From positions 19,445,863 through 19,509,862 of the forward strand of contig NC_049985.1 in the NCBI RefSeq assembly GCF_000003815.2: a stretch of 64,000 nucleotides of DNA, written 5' to 3'. Position 1 is the stretch's first letter, and each line of letters starts with the position of its first letter. Positions 24,701 to 33,911 of the stretch are shown one piece after another. The notes under the pieces were generated by a model. That model was given only the letters and a program-made list of their open reading frames with translations, made no database searches and was not told the DNA's origin. Made by a program: the position numbers and the translations under genes. The DNA is from Branchiostoma floridae (Eukaryota > Chordata > Leptocardii > Amphioxiformes > Branchiostomatidae).

Positions 24701-24829
24701 AACTGGAGCTGCAAGTGGAGCCTGCACCAGATACGCCGCCTGGCGGAGAAGAGCGGATTTGCACTGGAGGACTACTGGACCAACGATGCAGCAGATTATG
24801 GCGTGTTTTGCTTCGCGCCTGCGCCGTAG
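18752..24829 (+). CDS. EgtD-like SAM-dependent amino-acid N-methyltransferase (Methyltransf_33 family)
   Basis: Six exons read through in frame: 18752-18978, 19092-19300, 20328-20534, 22847-22965, 23364-23496 and 24639-24829 (TAG), giving 361 aa. The ATG follows the acceptor 'tgtttccccag', so a 5' untranslated exon is likely; M7 is an alternative start. Family features: YDTRGSEIYEE (about 66-76), SAM motif VELGSGASSKTRLIL (112-126), FVPVDVSKEH (138-147), LFLGGSFGNV with Asn196, AKDRFVLGLDMN (215-226), LLEAYG with Tyr236, MGYWRSL (285-291), and NWSCKW (320-325). Bacterial EgtD makes trimethylhistidine for ergothioneine; fungal EasF relatives methylate an ergot precursor. EgtD has Glu-x-Ser where this protein has Asn320-Trp-Ser, so substrate may differ. 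No EgtB or OvoA partner is visible. A foldback MITE begins 19 bases after the stop and holds an AATAAA at 24989. Introns carry LINE, SINE and foldback insertions. Confidence 0.85.
19462..19735 (+). pseudogene. LINE ORF2 C-terminal remnant in methyltransferase intron 2
   Basis: The plus strand reads IVDAIRLRLLRWFGHVVRRP, then, after a stop and frameshift, RPRERPPK, two TGA stops where tryptophans are expected, and RDQIAKDIG...MSAKNRALWRNL. This is the C-terminal tail typical of RTE-like LINEs. Frameshift and stops show it is dead. Confidence 0.7.
19908..20009. other. Assembly gap (about 100 N)
   Basis: Run of N inside intron 2 of the methyltransferase gene. No exon appears lost, because exons 2 and 3 join in phase and match the family continuously. 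Confidence 0.97.
20574..21685. mobile_element. Composite foldback element, copy 1 (intron 3 of methyltransferase)
   Basis: The outer arms (agggccttcacactaaaacc... and ...gctgattcgttttcagtg) enclose two further inverted-repeat units, each bounded by 'cttcacacgagaa' on the left and a 'tgtgaagggg'-like end on the right (about 20697-21130 and 21132-21578). The same three-part layout occurs at 45489-46795. Confidence 0.7.
21775..21868. repeat. CT microsatellite
   Basis: Pure (ct)n broken by two c-rich interruptions. Reverse frames of Arg-Glu repeats are artefacts. Confidence 0.95.
21874..22450. repeat. Direct duplication of about 115 bp
   Basis: The segment 21874-21988 recurs at 22334-22446: both start near 'gtttaaacggagaaaa' and end 'atgactcgagggttca', sharing 'gacaactgatgctagaccg'. 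The copies are separated by about 345 bp within intron 3 of the methyltransferase gene. Confidence 0.8.
23091..23260 (+). mobile_element. tRNA-derived SINE-like sequence (methyltransferase intron 4)
   Basis: The acceptor arm gcatggc (23095-23101) pairs over 7 bp with gctgtgc (23153-23159, two G-T wobbles). Pol III box-B-like agttcgaatcc is present and an anticodon-like stem ttggg/cccaa encloses a 6-nt loop. The T stem is broken, so this is not a working tRNA. An unrelated tail follows and ends in an A-rich run (ggcaaaaaaaag) near 23255, as in SINEs. Confidence 0.6.
23534..24033. mobile_element. Foldback element (aggccacagc family)
   Basis: Left arm aaggccacagctagtaaatt...ggatgacatc is mirrored at 23997-24033 (ggatgtcatcc...gctgtggcctaa). 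An inner pair (agaagtgacactag / ctagtgtcacttct) forms a second stem. It lies in intron 5 of the methyltransferase gene. Confidence 0.75.
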
Positions 24830-24847
24830 AGCAGCTAAAGCTTTCTG

Positions 24848-25057
24848 TCCAAGCAGAGGTTAGGCTCCGGCTGTTTTTTAAAGTTTTTCCAGTCATTTTC
24901 TTCGGCATTCTATCTCGTCATTTTTCTTAAAGTAGGCCAGCCAAACTTAGTTTTTGACAATACCAGATACAACACAAACTAAATAGAAAATAAAACAACT
25001 ATAGCTAATAACGACTACAAAACGTTAAATAACAGCCGAAGCCTAATCTCTGCTTGG
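24848..25057. mobile_element. Foldback MITE (tccaagcagaggttagg family), copy 2
   Basis: Arms tccaagcagaggttaggct and gcctaatctctgcttgga flank about 210 bp. It begins 18 bases after the methyltransferase stop and carries AATAAA at 24989-24994, so it may form the 3' end of that transcript. It is also the outer edge of duplication arm B. Confidence 0.85.
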
Positions 25058-25395
25058 AGCGTAGCTATAGCTACCCAAGTAACAATGTGATATTTGCCTG
25101 CGCGAAAACGGATGGTACTGTAGTCAGTTGGTGTGTTTGTTTGCTTGTTTTTGTGTGCATCCGCACTTACGTGTTTAATAATTGCAGGGTGTCAAGATGT
25201 AAGGAAGAAGTGGTGTAACAGGATACCTGGAGAATTGGGTGTATTATTTGTTTCGTGTCCGATGATGGCTTAGTTGTGAGATAGGAGCTGCTTACGCGTA
25301 AAGTAAAGCATCTTCAATTTTACACGTGTGCTAAAAGACGGCAATAGAGCGCGATTGCGGATCATTCTCAAGGAACCGCAATGGTGCGCAGTTAA

Positions 25396-25906
25396 CCCTA
25401 TTCAGACCGGGGGGGGGGTGGCTTTGGGGGCCCGCGCCAACATTCATGTCGCATAACAGCAGAACGGCTGACGCTAGAGCAACCTAATATATGACGACGT
25501 TTCACAGAATTTAGTTAGCAACAATTTGGCAGCGTTTGTTGACAGGCATTTTGACGTAAATTACGAATATAGGTTCTAACAATGTATTTTTTCACGTTTG
25601 TTCGCTATATTATTGCTGTTTTTTTACATACATAAAATATTATGTATCAAGAAAATTGAATGTTTATAAATTGTGGTAATTTAATTACGTCATCGGTCAA
25701 AATCCAAGATGGTGGACCATATGACAAGATCAACGTCATAATTACGTCGTATTCCGTTGTAATATCGTCAAATTTCTTCAAATGTTTAAAAATTTTCTTC
25801 ACATTATTCTCTACAAATTTTGTCGTCATATGAGAAGTCGTTTAAGAGTTAGAAGGGGTGGGCCTCAAAAGCCCAATCTGACCCAAAAAGCCCGGTTTGA
25901 ATAGAG
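25396..25906. mobile_element. piggyBac-like MITE, internally deleted
   Basis: Bounded by TTAA (25392-25395, 25907-25910) with ends ccctattcagaccgg and ccggtttgaatagag. At 511 bp it is about half the length of the 2598-3551 copy. Confidence 0.8.
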
Positions 25907-25910
25907 TTAA

Positions 25911-26212
25911 GAGGTAGAAAGTGCTAAGGCGCACGTGCAGCATGTTTTTGGAGGGATGGACATGGTTGCGTCATACTGATGCTGACCAAAAGTAAGTTAT
26001 TTTACCCAGTACCGATATGAACGTGTATTTCAGCTTTTGACTCTATGTGCTGTGTGCCCCATCAGCTAATGTTGGCCCGTACCCCAGTTCTATAAAAATA
26101 AGATTAAAAAAAAACTAGTATTGCATGTGTGAAAGTCATTTCGTCGTTGACAAAATACCATGCTAAAGCATAACATTTTATCATATACTATAAAAACGAA
26201 GAATAAGGAGAA
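25911..26212. other. Between two insertions in arm B, no gene seen
   Basis: No recognisable motif. Confidence 0.35.
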
Positions 26213-26227
26213 ATTCTTTGTACACAA

Positions 26228-26294
26228 CCAGTGGGTACTTACATAGCTTACGTTTCGATGTCTCTCAGACACCTTCGTCAGAGCTTCTAACTGG
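26228..26294 (-). ncRNA. Hammerhead ribozyme motif, copy 1
   Basis: The minus strand is identical to copy 2 over the core: CUGACGA, helix II GGUGUCU/AGACAUC closed by loop GAG, GAAA, and a short helix III. See copy 2 for pairings. Confidence 0.75.
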
Positions 26295-26765
26295 AGTTCT
26301 GCTTCTCACCGCTATATGTAGCCGATGTATAGTAGGTGGCGCTTTTGCGGTGAGAAAACAATCCCAAACGTGGCTTAGTTTGTATCCCCCATCGTCCCGG
26401 ATCATCACTGGGGGTGACTTTCTTATCCAGATGGCCTCCTTAATCCACCGTGCCCGCCTACTGTCTATGACCTTCGCCCCCTCCCAGTCAATTACGCAAT
26501 TGTTCCTGGCGATATGGTCTGTAACTGCCGACTTCTTTTCTTCTTTGAGCGCAAGTCTTTTCTGTGATCTTGTGTATCTTGTGGCATCTATGTTGTTGGC
26601 TTCTTTCTTGTGTTCTTCTAACCTCGTCCCAAAAGTCCTTCCTGTTTCACCAATATACACCTGATCACAGCTCTGGCACGGGATTCTGTACACACAGTCT
26701 GTTTTGGCTAAGTCCTCCTGTTTGTCCTTAGGATGCACTAACAGACTTCTGGATAAGAAAGTCAA
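26265..26765 (-). pseudogene. GIY-YIG endonuclease domain of a Penelope-like retroelement (fragment)
   Basis: The open frame (166 codons) contains DCVYRIPCQSCDQVYIGET, the Cys pair plus GIY-YIG core typical of Penelope C termini, followed by GTRLEEHKK and a catalytic-region-like WIKEAIWIRK. The last part (SSDEGV) is translated through the ribozyme arm. The N-terminal residues come from the inverted arm, so the start is artificial. Without the reverse transcriptase it cannot act alone. Confidence 0.75.
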
Positions 26766-26879
26766 CCCCAGTGATGAACCGGGACGAGGGGGGATACAAA
26801 CTAAGCCACGTTTGGGATTGTTTTCTCACCGCAAAAGCGCCACCTACATCGGCTACATATAGCGTCGAGAAGCAGAACT

Positions 26880-26946
26880 CCAGTTAGAAGCTCTGACGAA
26901 GGTGTCTGAGAGACATCGAAACGTAAGCTATGTAAGTACCCACTGG
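26880..26946 (+). ncRNA. Hammerhead ribozyme motif, copy 2
   Basis: The core CUGACGA is at 26893-26899 and GAAA at 26918-26921. Helix II is GGUGUCU (26901-26907) with AGACAUC (26911-26917), 7 bp, loop GAG, and one extra A at 26900. Helix III is ACGUA/UAUGU with loop AGC, ending in the cleavage triplet GUA. Helix I has an outer stem CCAGU/ACUGG and an inner AGCU/AGU part around an internal loop. This matches a type I hammerhead with short helix III, as described for Penelope-like elements. Confidence 0.75.
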
Positions 26947-26972
26947 TTGTGTACAAAGAATTTCTCCTTATC

Positions 26973-27241
26973 CTATATTCTACCAACCTGATGAAACTAT
27001 TTTCGGATATAAAAACGAATTTAAATTGGCACAATCTCTGCATGGTTTGGTACACTTTTAACTGATATGTACATGAACGTATGTGATTCCTACCATTTAC
27101 CAAGAGGAAGTTATGCCACCCCGCATCAATAATCAATAGATGTTTCACCATCCCAAAATTCCATACGTCGCATGTCGGAAATGTTTCACGAAATAAAACG
27201 CCCCTGTGGTTCTTGCACAAGCAGCTAAGGGTCTCTATCTT
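26973..27241. other. Between Penelope-like element and UGT upstream block
   Basis: No gene or repeat recognised. Confidence 0.35.
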
Positions 27242-27633
27242 GTTGATTGATTAACAAATGCCAACTATGAAATTTAGGGCCTTATTTGTATAATGTATGC
27301 AAAAATGCAATAGTTTCCGCATTGATGGGAATTTCATCACTATAGCAACGACCTCCTGTGCTAACTCGCAGGTCATCGTCCGATCGGTCATTTTTCGAAA
27401 GCAGGGCACATGTTTCAACGCGAGAGGACGACTCATTCTTGATTATTCCAGGTAAAAAACAAGTTTGTCGAGCATTACAAGTGTTACTTTTATTGTCAGA
27501 GGAGCACAGACGCCATTCTTAACTTGTTTCCATTTTTAAAGACCGGGTCTCCAACATATTTGAAACACATTCGAAGCTTCACGGTCACCTAACGCGAACA
27601 ACTTCCGGTTCGTTCTTTTGATAGCCCAGCGCA

Positions 27634-30600
27634 ATGGAGACTACATCACGGTATGTACTGTTGTGTGTGATGATATGTCTGGGAGTTCACGTTATCGGTG
27701 CGGAGAAAGTTCTCATTGTCCCGTCGGCCGTATCAGGCAGTCACTGGTTCCCTCTAGCGTCAGTCGGCCAGGCTTTGGCGGCGAGGGGTCATGATGTCAC
27801 CACCGTCGTCTCCCAGGACATCGTGGCCAAACGTCGGGCGGAGAGGCCGAACTTACGGTTTGTGTCCTTCGATGACCAGGGAAGCTTTGCGCGGATAGAA
27901 AACCTCGCGGGCCAGATGAGTGAGATATCCAAGCAATCTATGTTCCGTATCTTTCAACACACACAAGAGGCGTTCCAATACATTTTTCAACACTGCGATC
28001 TCCTATTAGGGGACGGTGATCTTATGGGCAGGCTGAAACAAGGACGTTTTCAGGTTGTCGTCACCGAGCCATTCATGTGTCCGTGCGGGGCCATAGTCGC
28101 AGCCTACCTGGGGGTACCACACGTTGCCCTCCTTCGCGGTGATCCTTGGGGGTTTGACGGCCGTGCCACCGGCGTGCCCCGCCCCCCATCCTACGTACCG
28201 TCTATCATCTCCCCTTTTACCGACCGGATGACTTTAAAAGAGCGTGTAAGGAACACTGTTATGTCGTTTGCAGTGACTATGGTGTTCCAGTGGTTCTTAG
28301 CAGGCGCAAACAACAACCTCGTCATTAAGTACCTCGGTGAGAAGGAGACTCTCCTGGGGGTTGTGGGGAAGACGGACGTGTGGTTGTATCGAATCGATGT
28401 TTTGCTGGGCCTCCCGGCACCGACGATGCCCAACATGGTCAACGTCGGAGGGATCAACGCCCGAGAGGCCAGTCCACTTCCAGAGGTGCGTGTGTGCGTG
28501 TGCCTCTGTGTGTGAAGTTGTAGGTGTGTGTGTGTGTGTATGTGTGTGTGTGTGTGTGTGTGTGTTTGTAGGTGTGTGCGTGTGTGTGTGTCTCTGTATG
28601 TGAGTATAAAGTTGTGTGTGTGCCTCTGTGTGTGTGTGTTCGTGCGTGTGTGTGTGTGGAATTGCTCAGTATGTGTGTGTACCTCTCATGCTGTGTGTGT
28701 ATGTAGGTATGTGTGTGCGTGTGTTTGTGTGTGCCTCTGTGTGTATGTGTAGGTGTGTGTGTGTGTGCCTCGGTCTGTGTGTATGTGTAGGTCATAGTTT
28801 GTGTGCCTCGGTCTGTGTGTATGTGTAAGCGGTACATATGTGTTCCTCGGTCTCTGTGTAGGTGAGTGTGTGCCTTGGTCTGTGTGTATGTGTAGGTATG
28901 CGTGTGCCTCGGTCTATGTGTATGTGTAGGTGTGTGTGTGCCTCGGTCTGTGTGTATGTGTAGGTGTGTATGTGCCTCGGTCTGTGTGTATGTGTAGGTG
29001 TGTATGTGCCTCGGTCTGTGTGCATGTGTAGGTGTGTGAGTGCCTCGGTCTGTGTGTATGTGTAGGTGTGTATGTGCCTCGGTCTGTGTGTATGTGTAGG
29101 TGTGTGTGTGCCTCGGTCTGTGTGTATGTGTAGGTCATAGTGTGTGTGCCTCGGTCTGTGTGTATGTGTAAGCGGTGTGTGCCTCGGTCTGTGTGTATGT
29201 GTAGGTGTGTATGTACCTCGGTCTGTGTGCATGTGTAGGTGTGTGTGTGCCTCGGTCTGTGTGTATGTGTAGGTGTGTATGTGCCTCGGTCTGTGTGTAT
29301 GTGTAGGTGTGTATGTGCCTCGGTCTGTGTGCATGTGTAGGTGTGTGATTGCCTCGGTCTGTTTGTATGTGTAGGTGTGTATGTGCCTCGGTCTGTGCGT
29401 ATGTGTAGGTGTGTGTGTGCCTCGGCCTGTGTGTATGTATAGGTATGTGTGTGTGCTTCGGTCTGTGTGTATGTGTAGGTGTGTGAGTGCCTCGGTCTGT
29501 GTGTATGTGTAGGTGTGTATGTGCCTCGGTCTGTGCGTATTTGTGGGTGTGGGTGTGCCTCGGCCTGTGTGTATGTATAGGTGTGTGTGTGTGCTTCGGT
29601 CTGTGTGTATGTGTAGGTGTGTGTGTGCCTCGGTATGTGTGTATGTGTAGGTGTGAGTGTGCCTCGGTCTGTGTGTATGTGTAGGTGTGTATGTGCCTCG
29701 GTCTGTGTGTATGTGTAGGTGTGTGTGTGTGTGCCTCGGCCTGTGTGTATGTGTGTGTGTGTGCTTCAGCCTGTGTGTATGTGTATGTGTGTGTGAGTGT
29801 GCCTCGGCCTGTGTGTATGTGTAGGTGTGTGTGTGTGTGTGCCTCGGCCGGTGTGTATGTGCAGGTGTGTGTGTGCCTAAGCCTGTCTGTATGTGTGTGC
29901 TCTCTCGTCAGTTCCAGACTTCCCTGCGGCACTGGAGCTTACAGACACGTCGCAGTTGTCGACTAATAAAGTCTTCACACATCTCTCTTCTGTACAGGAT
30001 TTAGAACTATTCATGCAGAGTTCCGGCCCTGCCGGGGTCGTGGTCGTCAGTTTCGGGTCACAGGCCAAGACCATCAGCCTGGAGAGGGCAGAGGTCATGG
30101 CAGCAGCCTTCTCACGGCTCCGACAGAAGGTTGTGTGGCGGTACGTGGGAGAGAAGCCGGTCGGTCTGGGTAACAACACCAAGCTGATGTCCTGGCTGCC
30201 TCAGAACGACCTCCTGGGTGAGTAATGGTGACCAAACAATAAGCACGTTCAGCATTCCGAATACGCATGTGCAGCGACAGGAACTGTGGGTAATATGTCA
30301 AAGGTTAAGGCCCAAGAGTTGTTAACAACATAATCTCAACCATTATCTTGATTTGCATAACACTACCCAGACGTGCCGTGATGTTAGTAGGATGAACCTT
30401 ACTTATTCACATGGACCAGGAATAGACTTCAAATCCTTATCTATTGTGTCTTGCTCTTGGAAGGCAAGCCAACCTTAAGGTTATTTTGTTTCCTCTCAAA
30501 GACAACGCTGTAACTGTACGCTAGAAATGATGCACAGCAATTTAGCCCACTTTGTTCATTTTGCAGGTCACCCGAAAACCCGAGCCTTCGTCACCCATGC

Positions 30601-31898
30601 GGGTTCTAACGGCCTGTACGAGGCCCTGTACCACGGCGTGCCGGTGGTCTGTACCCCGCTGGCCGGGGACCAACCCGGTAACGCCGCCCGGGCGGTGTCC
30701 AAAGGCCTGGGAGTGATACTCGACTTCCACACGCTCACATCAGAAACAATGTATCAGGGTATAACACAAGTTATCACTGGCAATAGGTATGTATTACTGA
30801 CTTTATGTTACACCGCGATAACGTTTGTTATGCTTCGGTAACAATTCGGCCTGTGCCCGCCGGGTGTGTAGCCCTGGCCGTCCGGTTCCGAAGATACAAG
30901 TTAGTCCCAGTCGACTACAGGCTACTGCGAGTGCACGTGGTGCTCTAACGTGTAGGTCACGGCATCTATTTGCCGCCATGTCCCGGACTGATTTTAATTC
31001 CGATAAAAAGACATTGATTGCTCGACGGAAACCCTTTTTCTAATTAATGTAAGCTTAATGGGTGATTACTGTTATCACACGGACTTCTGTTGAATAATTC
31101 AAATGCATTTCGAATGTAGCTTTTACAGTGGTCAGAAGTTGCAGTGAAGATTGAAAATGGCGAACTTAAAACATTCCCATTTTTAAGTAATGACTGTAGC
31201 ACTATGTTAATAGCAGTGTGACGGTAAATATATATATATATAAATTGCTGTTAATGGACCACAGGGTGCACTGATTTTTGCGGCAACACATGCAAACGCG
31301 AAGATGAAAGAACTATCTATTGCTTCGCCAGAACCCCTTTCTTGCGTGAACAAACACCTATCTAGGCCCATATTATGCATACCATTGACCTCATTGCCAA
31401 ATTTGTCTTTTATTATTAACTAACTGAGTGTGTTTTTGTTTCAGCAAAGTTAGCTAAGTCTCTTCATCATTGTTAATCTGATGCAAGGCATTGTTTGCGG
31501 CAAGACCAATAATGTGATTTCTCAATACGTTGTCTATGCCTTGAAAACAGCAAATCTTCCTTCAAATGCACCCTGTTATACTACTCTTAGAATATCTGTA
31601 CTTGTATGCCCGTAGCTACCGTGAGACCGCAGCCCGCCTGTCCCGCCTGCACCGTGACCAGCCCCAGCCACCCATGGAACGGGCCGTCTGGTGGATAGAA
31701 CACGTCATCAAACATGGCGGACTGCCCCATCTCCGCGCACGCGCCGTGGACCTGCCGTGGTACCAGTACTACCTGCTGGACGTGACTGCGTTCCTATTGG
31801 CTGTCTGTACAGCTGTCCTGGGTACCGTCTGGTACAGCTGTTCGTTCATCTGTAGGAAGATGTGCTGTAAAAGTGGCGGCAAGCTGAAATCTCAGTAG
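27634..31898 (+). CDS. UDP-glucuronosyltransferase (UGT), complete four-exon gene
   Basis: Exons 27634-28485, 29998-30217, 30567-30786 and 31616-31898 (TAG) give 524 aa, the usual UGT length. The enzyme transfers a sugar from a UDP-sugar to small lipophilic acceptors in the ER lumen. Seen: signal peptide 1-23; catalytic-His motif GSHWFPL (His37) and RGHDV; acceptor domain to about 284; VVVVSFGSQ; and the donor-binding signature with [15 protein letters not shown] and [15 protein letters not shown]-terminal transmembrane helix ([13 protein letters not shown] onward) is followed by a short basic tail ending KLKSQ, which fits a KXKXX ER-retrieval signal. At the position of the catalytic-dyad Asp (usually in an ADPF or ADAL context) this protein has TEPF, Glu145. 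AATAAA lies at 32101. Intron 1 is filled by a minisatellite. The upstream 300 bases are shared with the truncated copy at 4249-4619. Confidence 0.95.
28490..29890. repeat. TG-rich 34-bp minisatellite filling UGT intron 1
   Basis: After about 250 bp of (tg)n the array settles into units of the type 'cctcggtctgtgtgtatg' plus 'tgtaggtgtgtatgtg'. Successive 'cctcgg' starts at 28941, 28975 and 29009 are 34 bp apart. Over 25 units with point and length variants are present. Long open frames on both strands are artefacts of the absence of stops. Confidence 0.95.
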
Positions 31899-33782
31899 AA
31901 AATCCCAGAGAAGAGAGATGGCAGCTAATGCTTGTTCTCAGGATGACCTCCATCTGTTGTTCTTAAACAGATATCAACGGATAGTGAGTTGATGGATACT
32001 GGTTTCGAATTGCAATATTTTCAAAGTATACCAGTTTGAAAACAGCTCCCGTTGACTTGATACCCTGATTTTAAATACAGTGTATATAGGTTACCCCGCG
32101 AATAAAGGTGAACCAGCGTTACTTATGGCTCAACGGCCTTCGATTTCAGGTTGTAAAGTTTCCTACATGTATAAGAAATACCATCATATTCAGAAATCTC
32201 GGAAATTATATATTTGAAAACAGAAGAAAAATTAAAATATGATATAATAGGTGAGGTGATCAAAGGAATGTTGATGGGTCTAACCTTCCTCACCTTGGCA
32301 ATGATGCTGGATGAAATCTTTATTAGAACTTTCAAACATTCGATTAGTAGCAAATTCATTACCCCTTAAATCCATTTGTCTAAACTTCATTAAAATGTTC
32401 TCTCCGTCTTGCTATTGTATACTATGAACAATAGCTTAAAAGGATTATAATTTCTGTATATTTGCTTTACAATCACTATAATTGTAATGGTCAGTCGGTA
32501 TGATTTTTTTACCTTCCCCAAAATGGCTTGTTTTTTTGTTGTGTTTTTTTTTCAAATCAGTGCGTCTTTTGTTGTCCGAGAGTAGAATAACTCAAGACTG
32601 CCTTTGTGAATTGTGTTCAATGTTTAGTTCATGTTTACCTGTTAAACTTTTTTCTGTGCCCAGGGTCCTCAATAACCATAAAACTATATAGATGCTCCCT
32701 GCTGAACTGTGCCAGGAGTCTTGAAAGCTGAATTGACCCTCTAGACCACATAAACTAATTAGAAGCCATGGGGAGTCCAGCCAGTGTCTGCTGCCAAAAT
32801 TGTCTCAACTACTTGTCGACAAAATACTGTCTAACAAAGCAAAATGACAAATAAGCGTGCTGCAAGGCTAAAGACACCATACCACATTAGGTTTGAAGAA
32901 AGACATATCAGACCAGTGTTGAAAATTAAAGATGTTGGCCAGATTTTACTGTTCCTTTGAATTCAGTGTAGAAGTACATCTACAGTCTTTCCTGCACTAT
33001 CTTGCTCTCTACCTTTGTCTGAGTTACTGAATGTCAACATCATTGCTATTTGGTGTCTTACCTTTCAGAAACTATTTGGTGTCTTGTTTTCAAATAAGAC
33101 CTGTTATCCTCATTGTAGAGAATAAGAGCATTTATTTTGACAAAGATTAGTCCCTGTCAAATTTGTATTTCTTTTACTTCGTTTAGTAGTTATAATATGA
33201 GCTTTCTATTGGCGTTTGTGTGTCTACAAATAGAACTTGTAATCTTGGCACCGCCTTTGCAATGTGAGAGACTAGAATTACTAATGCACAGTCACCACTA
33301 GCAACTAGGGTATAATCTCTCAGTGCCCCAATGTTTCCTTTTTTCAACCTCATTGCTTCACATTATTTCTGTTTAGAGAAAGCTTACAAATTTACTTTTA
33401 TGTGCGACCAAACTAAAACTCTTTATCTAGTTGTGACTACCGAAACTCTACAGACTACAGTGTACGTATTAGCCCTGCTAGTTAATTGTTTGCTTTTTAG
33501 TCACTCACGTTAACATCTGTTATCCCCGTTTCGTCTAAGTCGAACGCATGTTGTGTAATCATTAAAGGTAAAGTAGCACCTGTGAGCGCTGTGGTCTTAC
33601 ACGTTACGCTAGGGGGCGTGACTGCACTGTTACCTTCCACGCCCCCACTAACACTTTCACATGAGTATATTACTTTTCCTACGTTTTACAAAATATAGTA
33701 TTAAATTGTCTTCTTCTGTACCACCCTATCTGTTTAATGTTTAAAAATTTGCTTATTAATAATGTAAATATCATATAATTTG
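31899..33782. other. UGT 3' region and intergenic space
   Basis: An AATAAA at 32101-32106, about 200 bases after the stop, is a likely polyadenylation signal. The rest is AT-rich and no other gene was recognised. Confidence 0.5.
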
Positions 33783-33911
33783 CTCAACAATAACCGGTTT
33801 TTCTTATTGGACCGGTCCAGAAAAACCGGACCTGAACAAAAACCGGATGTTGGACCTATTGGAAAATGAACAGATTATATGATCAGGCATTCACACGTTT
33901 TGGGGCTAACC

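Larger units (their letters stand above)
26213..26972 (-). mobile_element. Penelope-like element end with inverted arms
   Basis: Two arms of about 220 bp (26213-26440 and 26740-26972) are near-exact reverse complements and bracket a minus-strand GIY-YIG coding fragment. Each arm contains a hammerhead ribozyme motif. Penelope-like elements combine reverse transcriptase with a C-terminal GIY-YIG nuclease, and are known to carry hammerhead ribozymes in their terminal repeats. The reverse transcriptase is absent here, so it is a truncated copy. Confidence 0.8.
24848..28010 (+). repeat. Segmental inverted duplication, arm B
   Basis: This arm is the plus-strand counterpart of 6770-4249. Relative to arm A it carries two extra insertions, the piggyBac-like MITE at 25396 and the Penelope-like element at 26213, and lacks the foldback at 5820. 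Sequence after 28010 cannot be compared because arm A runs into a gap. Confidence 0.8.

Noticed and set aside
26801-27220. 139-codon minus-strand frame as a host gene
   Set aside because: It runs through the inverted Penelope arm into unique DNA with no conserved motif.
28454-29966. Long open frames on both strands encoding Thr-His-Arg-Pro or Cys-Val repeats
   Set aside because: They follow the 34-bp TG minisatellite in UGT intron 1; the UGT frame resumes in phase only at 29998.
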